Program-made: the position numbers and the translations under genes | Notes under the pieces: model-generated | The model's input: the letters and a program-made list of their open reading frames with translations, nothing else | The model's database searches: none | Told to the model about the DNA's origin: nothing | Part shown: in pieces, positions 33,126 through 43,387 of the stretch | Layout: each line of letters starts with the position of its first letter | How positions within the stretch are numbered: the first letter of the stretch is position 1 | Assembly: GCA_963576565.1 (NCBI GenBank) | Contig: OY755040.1 | Location: forward strand, 24,122,543-24,186,542 | Length of the DNA: 64,000 bases | Origin: Aspidapion aeneum | Taxonomy: Eukaryota > Arthropoda > Insecta > Coleoptera > Brentidae | Reading direction: 5' to 3'

Positions 33126-33544
33126 GGGGAAAGGGGGGCAAAATGGGATACGGGGTAAAACGACATACCGTAGTTTTAGCTAAACTGCACAAGAATAAAA
33201 CCTCTTAATATCAGATATTTTATCCCCATTAATGGTCCAACTCTCTGCAATATGATTGGAGCCGGTTGGGTGAGCTTAAGTTGGTTTTTGCTCAACATGT
33301 GATGTTGTGTGCTGTTTATTGTAAAAATAGCTTGCGCATTTTGTCGACAATAAGTACATTCTTTTAAACTTGAAAATTTTGTTTACATTGAACAATTAGT
33401 GGGTTTATTTATTATTCATAATTAAACGCGTTGCTCGTAAAATTAGCCTTCTACTGTATATAATTTTTGTTTGAATTTACCTGGCGGTTTGAGAGGAGAA
33501 ATAAGCCTATAAAATTATGTATCCCATTTTGCCCCCCTTTCCCC
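33126..33544. mobile_element. TA-flanked MITE N with 26-bp perfect ends
   Basis: GGGGAAAGGGGGGCAAAATG... and its exact inverse (26 bp) bound a 419-bp unit, with TA at 33124-33125 and 33545-33546. Tc1/mariner-type non-autonomous element with no ORF. Confidence 0.85.
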
Positions 33545-34340
33545 TAAATAAATCACCGAATGCCGAAACGATTAAATACGAATCTATGTTTGCTAGCCGC
33601 TCGGGTTTCTCGGACCGCAAGCCATATTGGGGGCCCGCGTTACCATGGTGACGGGTGGGGAGGTAGAGGAGGCAGACCGCTCTTTTAATGCATCGAAGGG
33701 CGCACTTCTTTTGCGGCCATTCTGATTAATATAACATGACAAGACGATTTTTTAAAAGTTACGAAAGTAAATGAAAATTAACGACAATGTAAGCAAGTAA
33801 ATCCCATGTTGACATCATTTTGCGGTATTTTTTATATGTATTATTAAATAGTATACAGATCACAGGCCGCCACTGGTTTATTAGGACAATAAATTCTTAT
33901 TAAGTAGAAAACAAAACCCCAAACACTTTCATCACGTATTTATAAAAATAGGCCCCAATTTACTACATAATATTATTGAGGGAAAAATTTAGGACAAGAA
34001 GAGCCAATGAAGAAGAAGGACATCGTAACCTAAGAATTTAGGAAACCAATGTTAAAATTGTAATACACAGTTAAAACAACGCGAAGAAAACTATAGATTG
34101 AAATTTAAGTTTACCTTTTCTAGTAAATTAAGCTAAAATAAAATTTCTCATTCATCTTACTGACACAGAAGCAGCAGTCTAAAGGGCTCGGAGCAACGAA
34201 TAAACGACAGTGTTTTCGCCCAAGCGTTTTTCTTAAATATTATTTTTTCATAATTAAATTCCTTTCCAATTACCGAAAAATGCAAAAGAAAAGTATTCCC
34301 ATATGCCCGCATTGTAAAAGCACACATAATACTGTTTTTT
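33545..34340. other. Unassigned; GC-rich patch at the start
   Basis: 33590-33720 is GC-rich (ctcggaccgcaagccatatt, gggcccgcgttaccatggtg) and contains GTTACCATGGTGAC, an imperfect X-box-like palindrome. No ORF of note. The antisense 115-codon ORF (34157-34504) overlaps repeat L. Confidence 0.35.
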
Positions 34341-34760
34341 ACCTTCCTAGCCCGCGTAGCAATGGCTAGAGAAGGCGTTAGTTTTGAGGATTTTTTTGAG
34401 ATAACGCCGAAAATGTGAAAATATTTTTTTTGACCGTAACACCATGGCTCTTCAACCGATAAACCGATTTTCATAAAACTCTCAGGTAAAATAATGTTCG
34501 ACACTCTAACGAGCTGATTAGATTTTGGTCAAAGTCCATTAATGCTAATTACAGTTTTTTGACAAAAACATTTTTTAAAATGCTAACTTTTTCACGGGGC
34601 ATCGTATCACGGTTACGGAATGTAGTTACATTTTGCTCAATAATTTATGTTATAGCCAAAAACTTCGTAAGAGCTTTACTTTTTGAGATATTTACATTTG
34701 AAGTGGGCTAATAGGCTAGCTAGGAAGGTATCAGATCCGTTATGGATCCATTTATTTTAC
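34341..34760 (+). repeat. Repeat L, full-length copy
   Basis: It begins accttcctagcccgcgtagc and ends with ggctagctaggaaggtatca plus the ggatccatttatttta tail, so the two ends are short inverted versions of accttcctagc. The interior has gagataacgccgaaaatgtg, aaccgataaaccgattttca and gttcgacactctaacgagct, which define the family with 8385-8757 and 5105-5214. Confidence 0.7.
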
Positions 34761-34849
34761 TTGAAACTACCATACCCTTCCCTTCACTCAAAATAATAAT
34801 ATTTTTGGTTTTGTTAGTCATGCCAATGAACGTACTGAAGACTACTGGT

Positions 34850-35652
34850 TAAAGGTGTTGATTTTCGTTACTTTTGAATACTAGTTACTAATCGTTACTC
34901 GACTACTAAGTAATCATTTTATATATTCGTTACTATCGCTACTTTGATCACTGTAACTGCATTCAATTCAATCATATAATTAGTGCAAAATTCTCGGACT
35001 GTCGTTAATTCGAAGATCATTTACTTGTAGGTATATTTTTGTTTGTTGTTTGATATTATGGAAATATTCAATTAAAAAATTTTAAAAATAAAGGTAGGAA
35101 TTACGTAGGAACTGTTCTATGTACAACTTTGTTTTAAAAATCTAATGCCTTACATACAAAGAAATACGTACCTAAAATCTAAAAATAAAAATAGAGAGAC
35201 ACGCATCAATGAGAGGTATCGTAAGGGAACAAACTAACAAAGACTAGGAAAACAAAATATTGCGTCATCCGTCATCGGTATGCGTGAGCTAAAAGAAAAA
35301 CGTACTTTGGGGAATCACATAATATTTGAAATTGCAAACCGACAACCGACAGCCGAGGCCGAGCAAGGGGCTGCAAGCGTTCAAACAAACAACATTGCCA
35401 GATTGTCACGTCCTACTTTTTCTTCTTGTTACCTTTTACAAATACAATTTAAATGCGTTAGTTACTTAAGTTATCATATTTACTCCCTGATTTTGCATTA
35501 CCGACTTTCCAGTGATTACTGAATACTAAAATAATATAAGGAATAAAACTAACAAAAGTAATCGTTCAATTTTCGGATCAGTATTCGTTACTCCGTTATT
35601 TGCCGAGTAACGAGTACTCGAGTAACGAATAGTTACTTTTTCAACACCTCTA
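34850..35652. mobile_element. hAT-like element (AGGTGTTG ends)
   Basis: The left end TAAAGGTGTTGATTTTCGTT and the right end (complement TAGAGGTGTTGAAAAAGTAA) are inverted and continue with repeated cgttactcg words. The flanks ctactggt (34842-34849) and ctactggc (35653-35660) match 7 of 8. The 80-codon ORF at 35280-35522 has no recognised domain. Non-autonomous. Confidence 0.8.
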
Positions 35653-35660
35653 CTACTGGC

Positions 35661-36074
35661 TTAATGTCTGAAGTTCCTTACGAAACTATGACATAATTTT
35701 TATAGTTCATCTATCTTTCACAAACTGCAAAAACAGGAAGTAGGCTGTTTTTTTTATTATTCAAACAAATTATAAAAATACTATATTAACCTGAATAAAA
35801 GCTTTCGCTTCACGGCGCAAAACTCGACTTTTCGTAATAAAATTTCAATGTGATTTCATGACAGAGTTTTCTAAAATGTGTCCTTTGTTTTCCGTTTTAA
35901 AAGTTTTATATTTCCAATACGACATAGTCATCAAACTTTTAAACCACTAGAGAGGAAGGAAGAAAAGTGGGTGGGATGGGAAACACAGACTGCACCTCAA
36001 AAGAGGAAGCTAAAACTTTAAAATCATAGAATATCTTTTATCAAAGAAAAGAAGTAAGAAGAATCCCTATTTTT
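35661..36074. other. Unassigned AT-rich DNA
   Basis: No ORF, RNA or repeat partner supported. Confidence 0.35.
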
Positions 36075-36884
36075 ACCCAACTGCAGCACGGCGAAAGGAA
36101 GGGTAATGTTTTTCGATTGTTGTATGTATGTAAGTATGTTTGTGTCACGCTAGAGGCTAAACGGCTAAACCGATTTTGACAGAAAAGGTGTCGTTGAATT
36201 GCGACTGATCCCGAAGGTGCTATAGGCTATATTTTTTTAAACAGGAATCAACATGGCGGTCTTCTGACGCCATTTTGTCACATGATGTAGGCTTTAAGGC
36301 ATACAAATTGTCTAAATTTTAGGCGATTTTATTGAAATTCCTTTGATTACTCATTGCAAATGTCCTCTAATTTGCTGTAAAATCTGTAGTTACTTTGTAG
36401 TCCTCCCTGCTTCCACCCATCTCCCCTCCTGACATTCCCTCCACCCTATTCAAAAACTATATTCGCAAAATTTTATCAAATATAGAGCTATTTTAAAAAT
36501 TCTTTCTGCGTACGCTTTTAGATTTTTTTCCAACACCATTTTACTAGCTCTCCTCCCCTACCTTCACTAAATGGAAGGTAACACTGTTCGCGTCCGTAGA
36601 AAATCTACACGTACTTTTTGGGTAAAGCTAAATGAATTGTAAATGCATAATGCTTTTTATAAGGCTGAATAATAATTAAACTTAAAATTTGGAAATAAAA
36701 AAATTTTTTAATGAAAAAACTGCTAAATTTACTTGTACTGGTGTAACACAAAACTGTTTAATTTCGTAAGCAAGTGCGCTTTGGGCATCAAAACTAAAAG
36801 TTGAAACATGTACATTATATTATACTATCAATTTTGTACTTAACTGCGACTAGTACTTACAAGTAAATTTAGCAGTTTCAGGGT
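36075..36884. mobile_element. Repeat K, copy 2
   Basis: Starts acccaactgcagcacggcga and follows copy 1 (9215) block by block: cgattttgacagaaaaggtg, ggtgctataggctatat, cacatgatgtaggctttaag, and a 3' ctgcgactagt...aagtaaatttagcagttt. It has fewer pyrimidine-rich units than copy 1, and its terminal inverted arm is partly lost. Confidence 0.65.
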
Positions 36885-37027
36885 CTTTTTTATATTGTTT
36901 TTAAAATTTTTAACTAAGTTTAATGCCACGTCAATTGGAAATTCCCGTATTAACATCAAATATACCTTATTGGAATACGCTTACGTCGGAATTCAAAGAT
37001 TGGAATAGTATTCCCTGCACAAAGATG

Positions 37028-37498
37028 TGTTAGCCCGCGGATAGAAAACGCTAAATGCAGTGGACTGTAAATATTTTAATTAATGATATCGCGAGCAAAC
37101 ATAAATATTGATATGAAATTACGAAATAATCAGACGTCCATAGGTAAAATTGTTGGAACCACACAACGGTAATCAGATAAGTGCACTCACCTCCTTTGCA
37201 GCCAAATTCTTCTCGTTCCAAGGGGCCCCCGAATGGATCTAATGATGTCACCACGTAGCTGAAGGGCTGAAGTTTCTAGTTCTATGCTTCAGTACACAAA
37301 AATCGAGCACTTTCAGGTGTAGAAATTTGATATAGTTGGAGAACGAAATTAACACGCCTTTTTCTCTGGGCGATTGACAATGATCTCACTGGTTGTTGGT
37401 GCGCATGTCCAAATACGCGGAATGCGCTTTGTCCTTCATACAGTTGTGTGTTTTTAAAAATATATATAAACAACCGCGAAATTTAGCGGGAGCTAACA
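37028..37498 (-). repeat. 3' LTR of the BEL/Pao element
   Basis: Intact 471-bp LTR starting TGTTAGCCCGCGG and ending GGGAGCTAACA. Short antisense ORFs at 37051-37473 also occur in the other LTR and are LTR sequence, not genes. Confidence 0.92.
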
Positions 37499-37730
37499 TA
37501 ACTGCCCTCCAAAACACACAAATTTAGAATCTCAACCGGACAGATATAGATATAAGAAAAAGAATCGACCGATAAATATAAATGAATGAAAACAGATAAG
37601 TATCGTAAGTTTATTTAGATATAACGAAATCCCGAAAAAAGGCAAAACAAACAAACAAAAAATTCAAAAAAAATTAAAAATAAAAAACCTATTGTAATAC
37701 CCGGTAAAAGGTAGAAAATTAAAATTACTT

Positions 37731-38213
37731 TTAATTTGGCAAGAGGCACAGTTTTACAACTGGCCGCTTATAAACACCGGTAACCGTTTTTACCGTCGCA
37801 ACACGCACCTGACCGTCCCCGCCGGGATGCAGTTCGATGACCCGACCGACCGGCCATTTCAAAGGCGATTGAATGTGATCACTTGTTATGATAACCAAAT
37901 CATTTAATTTGATATTTGGGGACAAATCAGTCCACTTGTGTCGCTGTTGTAGCGTATGCAAATACTCTATAGAATACCGTTTCCAAAAATCATCATGTAG
38001 TTTTTGGATTAGTTGCCATCTCGAGAGCCGATTTAGGGGAACCTCGGACAAATCTGACTCCGGAATTTCTGAATTAAGGGGTTCAAGTGTCAAAAAATGC
38101 CCAGGGGTAAGAGGTTGAAGATCGTGTGGGTCTGAAGAGGCAGGAGATAAAGGGCGACTATTAAGTACGGCTTCTATGCGACAGGTAAGGGTGGACATCT
38201 CCATGATAGACAA
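37731..38213 (-). pseudogene. BEL/Pao Pol C-terminal domain (DUF5641-like)
   Basis: The 160-codon frame reads MEMSTLTCRIEAVLNSRPLS, LQPLTPGHFLTLEPLN, NRLSRWQLIQKLHDDFWKRY, NDLVIITSDHIQSP and WPVGRVIELHPGGDGQVRVA, then VYKRPVVKLCLLP. This is the conserved tail that follows the integrase core in BEL/Pao polyproteins. In an intact element it is part of the same polyprotein. Here it is cut off by the (TA)n tract and a stop just upstream, in a different frame from the rest. The first Met is therefore not a genuine start. Confidence 0.88.
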
Positions 38214-38246
38214 CTTCTGGTCGCCGACAACTCGTACAAAGTGAGT

Positions 38247-41200
38247 TCATATATATATATATATAAAACTTTTGACGCCAGCTTCTGCCAGGCCATTGAA
38301 ATGTGGACTGAGAGGAGGTCCCAGATGCCAACGAATAGAAAGTCTGGTGGCAGCACTTCTTGCGTAATCCAGTAATTGGTTACGAAACCCTATAAAATTA
38401 CTGCCTTGATCTGACCAGCATTGCGTCACGCTTCCGCGTCTGGAAATGAATCGATGGAATGCACCTACGAACCCTTCGGTGGACAGTTCCATGGTTAATT
38501 CCAAATGCACGCAATGTGTGGCCGTACAGACAAACACACAGACATACGATTTGAAAGCTTTACAACCACGGTAACGATGAGGAATCACAAAGAAAGGTCC
38601 ACAAAAGTCGATAGCTACACTCGAAAAAGGTTTTAGTTGATTGATTCGATGAGCGGGAAGTGAACTCATTATGGGCGGTCTATAGGGTTTAGGGTTGATT
38701 CTAAAACATTGCAAGCACTTGGATATGGTTCTTTGAATTGCCCGTCTGGCAGATAATATCCAAAATTGCTGTAAAAGCAGATTATGTAATGTTTTAAACC
38801 CAGGATGAAGATATTGTCGATGAGCGGACTCGATAAGAAGAGTAGTTAAACGATGGTCACTCGAAAGTAAGACGGGGTGTTTTGCAGAATAAGACAAAAG
38901 GTCAGATTTTTGTAATCTGCCACCGACTCTAATGATATTATTCTCATCAAGAAAAGGTGAAAGTTTTCGCAAAGGTTTCGGTATTGGTTTATCCTTAGAT
39001 AACGCGGAAAAAAGCTCAGAAAAACAAGAACCTTGCACGCGTTTGATAAGAAGGTGTAACGCACTTTGCATCTCACCGGTGGTAGGAAAAACAATATTCT
39101 CAAAAATAACTTTTTGGTCCGGCGGCTTAGTGGGTTTTTGATAGGAATGGTTTTGAAAAAGGTTAACTATTCGAAGGACATAACAAATGATACGTTGAAT
39201 TTTGGATATAGATGAATATTTGATAAGAAGCTGATCTAAGAAGTTGACATCAATTATCGCATTGCAACAGACTTTTGGCTTTTCCTCCAGATTAATATCT
39301 CCGAAATCAATCGGCATTGTTGATTTATGAAAATCGGGCCATTCGTTTTCGGGAGACCACAAAAACGACGGTGCGTTCCACCACATGTCATGTGACATGA
39401 GCTGTGAAGGGGTGGCCCCTCGTGACGCAATATCGGCTGCATTCAAAGCAGAAGGAATGTAGCGCCACGAGTTTGAGGGAATGATTTCTTGGATTCTACT
39501 GACGCGATTTCCAACACAGGTTTGCCAGCGATTAGGAGGGGATGAAAGCCAGTGCAATACGACTTGCGAATCGCAGAAAGTAACGATATTTGTAAAAGTT
39601 ATTTTTCCTTCATAGCTAGATAAAACGAAGTCAATTAATTCGCTTAAAAGAAATGCGCCTAGGAGTTCTAGCCTAGCCAAAGTTTGTGACTTTATAGGCG
39701 CGACCCTAGATTTTGCAGATATGAGAGAAACAGATATATTGTTTTCCTCTTCTACACGAAAATATACGACGCCTGCGTAGCCTCGAATTGAAGCGTCACA
39801 GAAGCCGATGATTTGACAAGTATTGGTTTTTGACAGTTTGATTTGTCGGGGTAATTGAAAATTGGAAAGAAGCGGGAATTCAGAACGAAGTTTGTTCCAA
39901 GAGTCGATGATAGAAGAATCTGGTTCTTCGTCCCAGCCTATTTTCGATATCCACAACTGTTGCAAAATAAATTTTGCTTGTAGCAACAAGGGACAAAGAA
40001 AACCTAAGGGATCGAAGATTGTCCCTATGATAGATAAAATAGAACGTTTGGTTGGGGGTTTGTCCTTCATTCGGCATTGATAAGAAAAAATGTCGTTTTT
40101 TGGATGCCATTGAAGTCCTAAAACTTTGATAAAGTGGGGTTCCTCCTTGTCGAAAGAGAGAGGCATTTGACGATCGGACTCTGGCAATGTTGCCAATAAC
40201 TCAGGACAATTGCTTGCCCATTTTTTAAGTTCAAATCCTCCCGACTTCAACAAATCATTGAGTTCTGTTTGAAGGGAGAGAGCTTCAGAAAGCGAAGGGC
40301 TAGTTCCCAAGATATCGTCGATATAGATTGACGTTTTTAGAACAGTACTAGCCATAGGAAAACGTTCCTTTTCTCTCTCTGCCAGCTCATTTAAGGTACG
40401 CATGGCTAGAAAAGGTGAGCATGTCATGCCAAAAGTGACAGTAGAAAGTTCCCACACGGAAAGTGGGTCCTGTGGAGAAAACCTCCACAATATCCTTTGA
40501 TAAGGACGGTGATAAGGATTGATAAGGACTTGACGGAACATCTGTTTGATGTCAGCAATGTAGGCAATAGGATTAAGACGAAACGTAAGGAGTAAAGAAG
40601 CAATATCTTTTTGAAGTTTCGGTCCAGATAACAATGTGTCATTGAGACTAATATTTTTTGGGGTGACTGCTGAACAATCCCAGACTACCCTTAATTTTGT
40701 ACTCAAACTTTCCGGCTTTAATACGCAATGGTGTGCTAAAAAACACGATACGTCGACCTTTGGTTGACTAGATAAAACTAAACTCATATGATTAGAATCG
40801 ATATAGTCTTGCATGAAACTTGAATAGGCAGTGTACAGATCAGGATTTTTGATTAATCTATTTTCTAGAAGTAAAAATCTACGATAAGCTTGCGGATAAG
40901 TATTTCCTAGGTCAGGGTTTATTTTATCTTTAAACGGAAGATCTACCATGAATCTACCGCTCGGTCGCCGTACTACACTAGCAGTAAAAATTGATTCTGC
41001 CTGTTTTTCTTCCTTTGATAAGATTTGTTTTTTAGGCAAATGTTCGATTTCCCAAAACCTAGGGAGAATGACCTCTAAAGGAGGTGAATGACTCGTTAAA
41101 AAACAACTGGTTCGTTCCGTAAGACTACCTACTTCGTCAACCTTTCCCATGACGACCCAGCCAAAGATAGTTTCAAGGGCTGAAGGCTGCCCTACCTGTC

Positions 41201-43058
41201 CAAGAACCCTGCCCTCCTTGAATATCTGTGCGAATAGCTCGCAACCAATAACCAGGTCCACAGGTCTAGATTTGAAATAAGATGGGTCGGCAAGTTTAAG
41301 GTCTTCCAAGTGTTTCCACTGATTATCGTTCAAAGAGAATGTAGGCATATTGGAACATAGTTGTGGAACAACAATTGCTTCGAAATTAAGTAAAGGAGCG
41401 ACTTGTCCTTGTGGCTTAATGTGACATTGAACGAGCCCTTTGGAAGTGAAAGAAGACATCTGATTTAATCCGAATATTTCAGTGGTGTAACTTCGCCTAG
41501 GAAGATTAAGACGCTGAATACACTTTTCACTGATGAATCCTGTCTGTGATCCAGAATCAAGCAGTGCCCTTACAGGTTGAAAATTTCCGCAACCGTCCAT
41601 AACATCTATTATGGCGGTGCATAAAAGAAAGGTACCTGAAGGTCCTGAGGCATTTAATGACACATGAAGATTATTGACAGGTGGTGTGTGAATGACAGGA
41701 CTAGTATCTTGGCTTCCAGACTCTTGATTAGTTTCCAAGATATGAGTTAAAGTGTGGTGCCTTTTACTATTGCAAGTCCTGCATGAATATTTTGATTTGC
41801 ACGTATCTACATCATGCAAGGGATGAAAACACGCTAGACATAATTTTTTCTGTTTGACGAAAGATAGGCGATCGATAGGTGAGAGATCAAGAAATGATTG
41901 ACATTTCGAAAGCACGTGACCTTGATTACACCGGAAACATTTTATTCCCGTACTCGAATTAGTTGAGGTGCCAGCCAGTCCTATAAAAGGCGAATTGGAT
42001 GATTTATAGGTAGGCTTTTGCCCAAACTGATTTCGCATAGAATTTGAATTTTGATAGGTAGGCCTTTGCCCAGACTGACTTTGCATAGAATTTGATTTTT
42101 GATATATAGGCACCTTTTTGGGTGCTGTTGATTGAGGAAGTGATTCCAAAACTTTACATCTTTTTTCTAGAAATTGAAAAAGTGACTGAAAAGTGGGAAT
42201 TTCGGTATTAGTATTGGCGTGACTCATTTCGAAATTTGAACGCGTTGGAATATCCAATTTTTCTAATAAAATGAAAAAAATAATAAAGTCCCAACTGTCA
42301 ACGTCCAAGTTAAGTGATTTTAAAATTTCTAGGGATTCAGAAAAGGTGTCAATTAAATTACGCAATTCTTTAGCTGACTCGTTTTTTAAGGTGGAGTTCA
42401 TAATTGAGCTTAAAGCATCATTTGCGAGGTCTCGCTTGTTTTGATATCTATTGACTAATTTGTCATAAGCAATTTTATAATTTTGATCAGATAAGCTAAT
42501 CCCTGATATCAATTTTAAAGGCTCATCCTCGAGATATGAAAATAAATATTGAAGTTTTCGAACGTTACTTAGACTTTGATTTTGATCTATAATGTTATTA
42601 AAAAGATCGAAAAAGCTTGGCCATAATTTTTTATCACCTCGGAATATGGGAATACCTAACTCTTTGAGTTTTGGAGTTTCAGATTCGTTTTGTCGAATAT
42701 ATGATCCCGAAAAAGATGGGGCCTCAACCGGAAATATTTTAGAGTAAACCCCCTTACACGCATAAAAATATTTACGAGCTTCTGAAAGGATCGCATCCTG
42801 CGTTTTAAATTCCTCATCGTCCGAGTCGTCTAGCAACATAATGACGTCATTATGTGCCAGCATGCATTTATCGAAGGTTTCATCCAAATCGGCATACCTC
42901 ACTTGAAACTCGTTTCTCGCTCTTTCATCTTTTTCCGCAGTCTGCGACAACACATAACACTCGGTGATCGCAGATAAAAAACCCTTGCGTTTTTGTACGG
43001 CTTTTTTGACAGACATGATTTTACCTTTGAAATGACGAAATTGTCGGTAAATATACAA
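38247..43058 (-). CDS. BEL/Pao Gag-Pol polyprotein (C-terminus lost)
   Basis: A 1603-codon frame. The likely start is the Met at 43016 (MSVKK) rather than the upstream one at 43058. Order by residue: Gag of the DUF1759 type (about 90-310, FRGDKKLWPSFFDLFNNII); CCHC-like knuckles (about 370-440, CFRCNQGHVLSKC); aspartic protease DUF1758 with LLDSGSQTGFI (about 500); reverse transcriptase (about 800-1000) with IADIKQMFRQVL and catalytic YIDD (about 912); RNase H (about 1080-1200) with GFCDAS, TFCDSQ and NAADIASRG; integrase HHCC zinc region (about 1390-1455); integrase core (about 1480-1595) with Asp in VAIDFCGP, Asp in WSDQGSNF and Glu in NGLAEAG. The frame then runs into FIYIYI from a (TA)n tract and stops. 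All catalytic residues I can locate are present. The loss is the C-terminal domain. Confidence 0.93.
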   Translation of the reverse strand: MYIYRQFRHFKGKIMSVKKAVQKRKGFLSAITECYVLSQTAEKDERARNEFQVRYADLDETFDKCMLAHNDVIMLLDDSDDEEFKTQDAILSEARKYFYACKGVYSKIFPVEAPSFSGSYIRQNESETPKLKELGIPIFRGDKKLWPSFFDLFNNIIDQNQSLSNVRKLQYLFSYLEDEPLKLISGISLSDQNYKIAYDKLVNRYQNKRDLANDALSSIMNSTLKNESAKELRNLIDTFSESLEILKSLNLDVDSWDFIIFFILLEKLDIPTRSNFEMSHANTNTEIPTFQSLFQFLEKRCKVLESLPQSTAPKKVPIYQKSNSMQSQSGQRPTYQNSNSMRNQFGQKPTYKSSNSPFIGLAGTSTNSSTGIKCFRCNQGHVLSKCQSFLDLSPIDRLSFVKQKKLCLACFHPLHDVDTCKSKYSCRTCNSKRHHTLTHILETNQESGSQDTSPVIHTPPVNNLHVSLNASGPSGTFLLCTAIIDVMDGCGNFQPVRALLDSGSQTGFISEKCIQRLNLPRRSYTTEIFGLNQMSSFTSKGLVQCHIKPQGQVAPLLNFEAIVVPQLCSNMPTFSLNDNQWKHLEDLKLADPSYFKSRPVDLVIGCELFAQIFKEGRVLGQVGQPSALETIFGWVVMGKVDEVGSLTERTSCFLTSHSPPLEVILPRFWEIEHLPKKQILSKEEKQAESIFTASVVRRPSGRFMVDLPFKDKINPDLGNTYPQAYRRFLLLENRLIKNPDLYTAYSSFMQDYIDSNHMSLVLSSQPKVDVSCFLAHHCVLKPESLSTKLRVVWDCSAVTPKNISLNDTLLSGPKLQKDIASLLLTFRLNPIAYIADIKQMFRQVLINPYHRPYQRILWRFSPQDPLSVWELSTVTFGMTCSPFLAMRTLNELAEREKERFPMASTVLKTSIYIDDILGTSPSLSEALSLQTELNDLLKSGGFELKKWASNCPELLATLPESDRQMPLSFDKEEPHFIKVLGLQWHPKNDIFSYQCRMKDKPPTKRSILSIIGTIFDPLGFLCPLLLQAKFILQQLWISKIGWDEEPDSSIIDSWNKLRSEFPLLSNFQLPRQIKLSKTNTCQIIGFCDASIRGYAGVVYFRVEEENNISVSLISAKSRVAPIKSQTLARLELLGAFLLSELIDFVLSSYEGKITFTNIVTFCDSQVVLHWLSSPPNRWQTCVGNRVSRIQEIIPSNSWRYIPSALNAADIASRGATPSQLMSHDMWWNAPSFLWSPENEWPDFHKSTMPIDFGDINLEEKPKVCCNAIIDVNFLDQLLIKYSSISKIQRIICYVLRIVNLFQNHSYQKPTKPPDQKVIFENIVFPTTGEMQSALHLLIKRVQGSCFSELFSALSKDKPIPKPLRKLSPFLDENNIIRVGGRLQKSDLLSYSAKHPVLLSSDHRLTTLLIESAHRQYLHPGFKTLHNLLLQQFWILSARRAIQRTISKCLQCFRINPKPYRPPIMSSLPAHRINQLKPFSSVAIDFCGPFFVIPHRYRGCKAFKSYVCVFVCTATHCVHLELTMELSTEGFVGAFHRFISRRGSVTQCWSDQGSNFIGFRNQLLDYARSAATRLSIRWHLGPPLSPHFNGLAEAGVKSFIYIYI
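38248..38268. repeat. (TA)n tract breaking the Pol frame
   Basis: An uninterrupted atatatatata run at the junction between the integrase core and the C-terminal domain. It ends the long frame and shifts the downstream coding sequence. It is the single visible lesion in the polyprotein. Confidence 0.85.
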
Positions 43059-43387
43059 TTAACGCTAAATTAATGCTTCTGAAATAGAAAAATGACGAAT
43101 TGTCGAAAATATGCACTAATTTATCGCAATTGATGAAAATTGTTTTAAATATCGAAATGATATGGAACACCACTGAACTTTTGTTTTGTTTGTTTTGTTT
43201 TGTTTTGATCCCTTCGCTTTGTTTACTGAATCATGCACTGAGCATGCGAAAGACACGTGCAGTCGTCGGTGCAGACGACTTTCTCTGCGATTCAAGGTCG
43301 CCTTATTTGGTTTTGCGTGAAAATAATTATTAATACCGTCGTATGGATTTATTATTTAAAATAATTCGGCTCGGAAGGAACACTTTA
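43059..43387 (-). other. BEL/Pao 5' leader
   Basis: Untranslated region between the 5' LTR and Gag. Immediately inside the LTR the minus strand reads taaagtgttccttccgagcc, the position of the primer-binding site. I could not match it to a specific tRNA 3' end. The plus-strand ORF at 43100-43333 is a shadow. Confidence 0.6.

Noticed and set aside
37051..37473. Small antisense ORFs repeated at 43411-43611 and 45046-45237
   Set aside because: The same LTR sequence read twice; identity reflects the LTR pair and not a gene family.
38846..40642. Many 60-76-codon ORFs on both strands between 38.8 and 40.6 kb
   Set aside because: Shadows of the BEL/Pao Pol frame, which carries recognisable RT, RNase H and integrase motifs.
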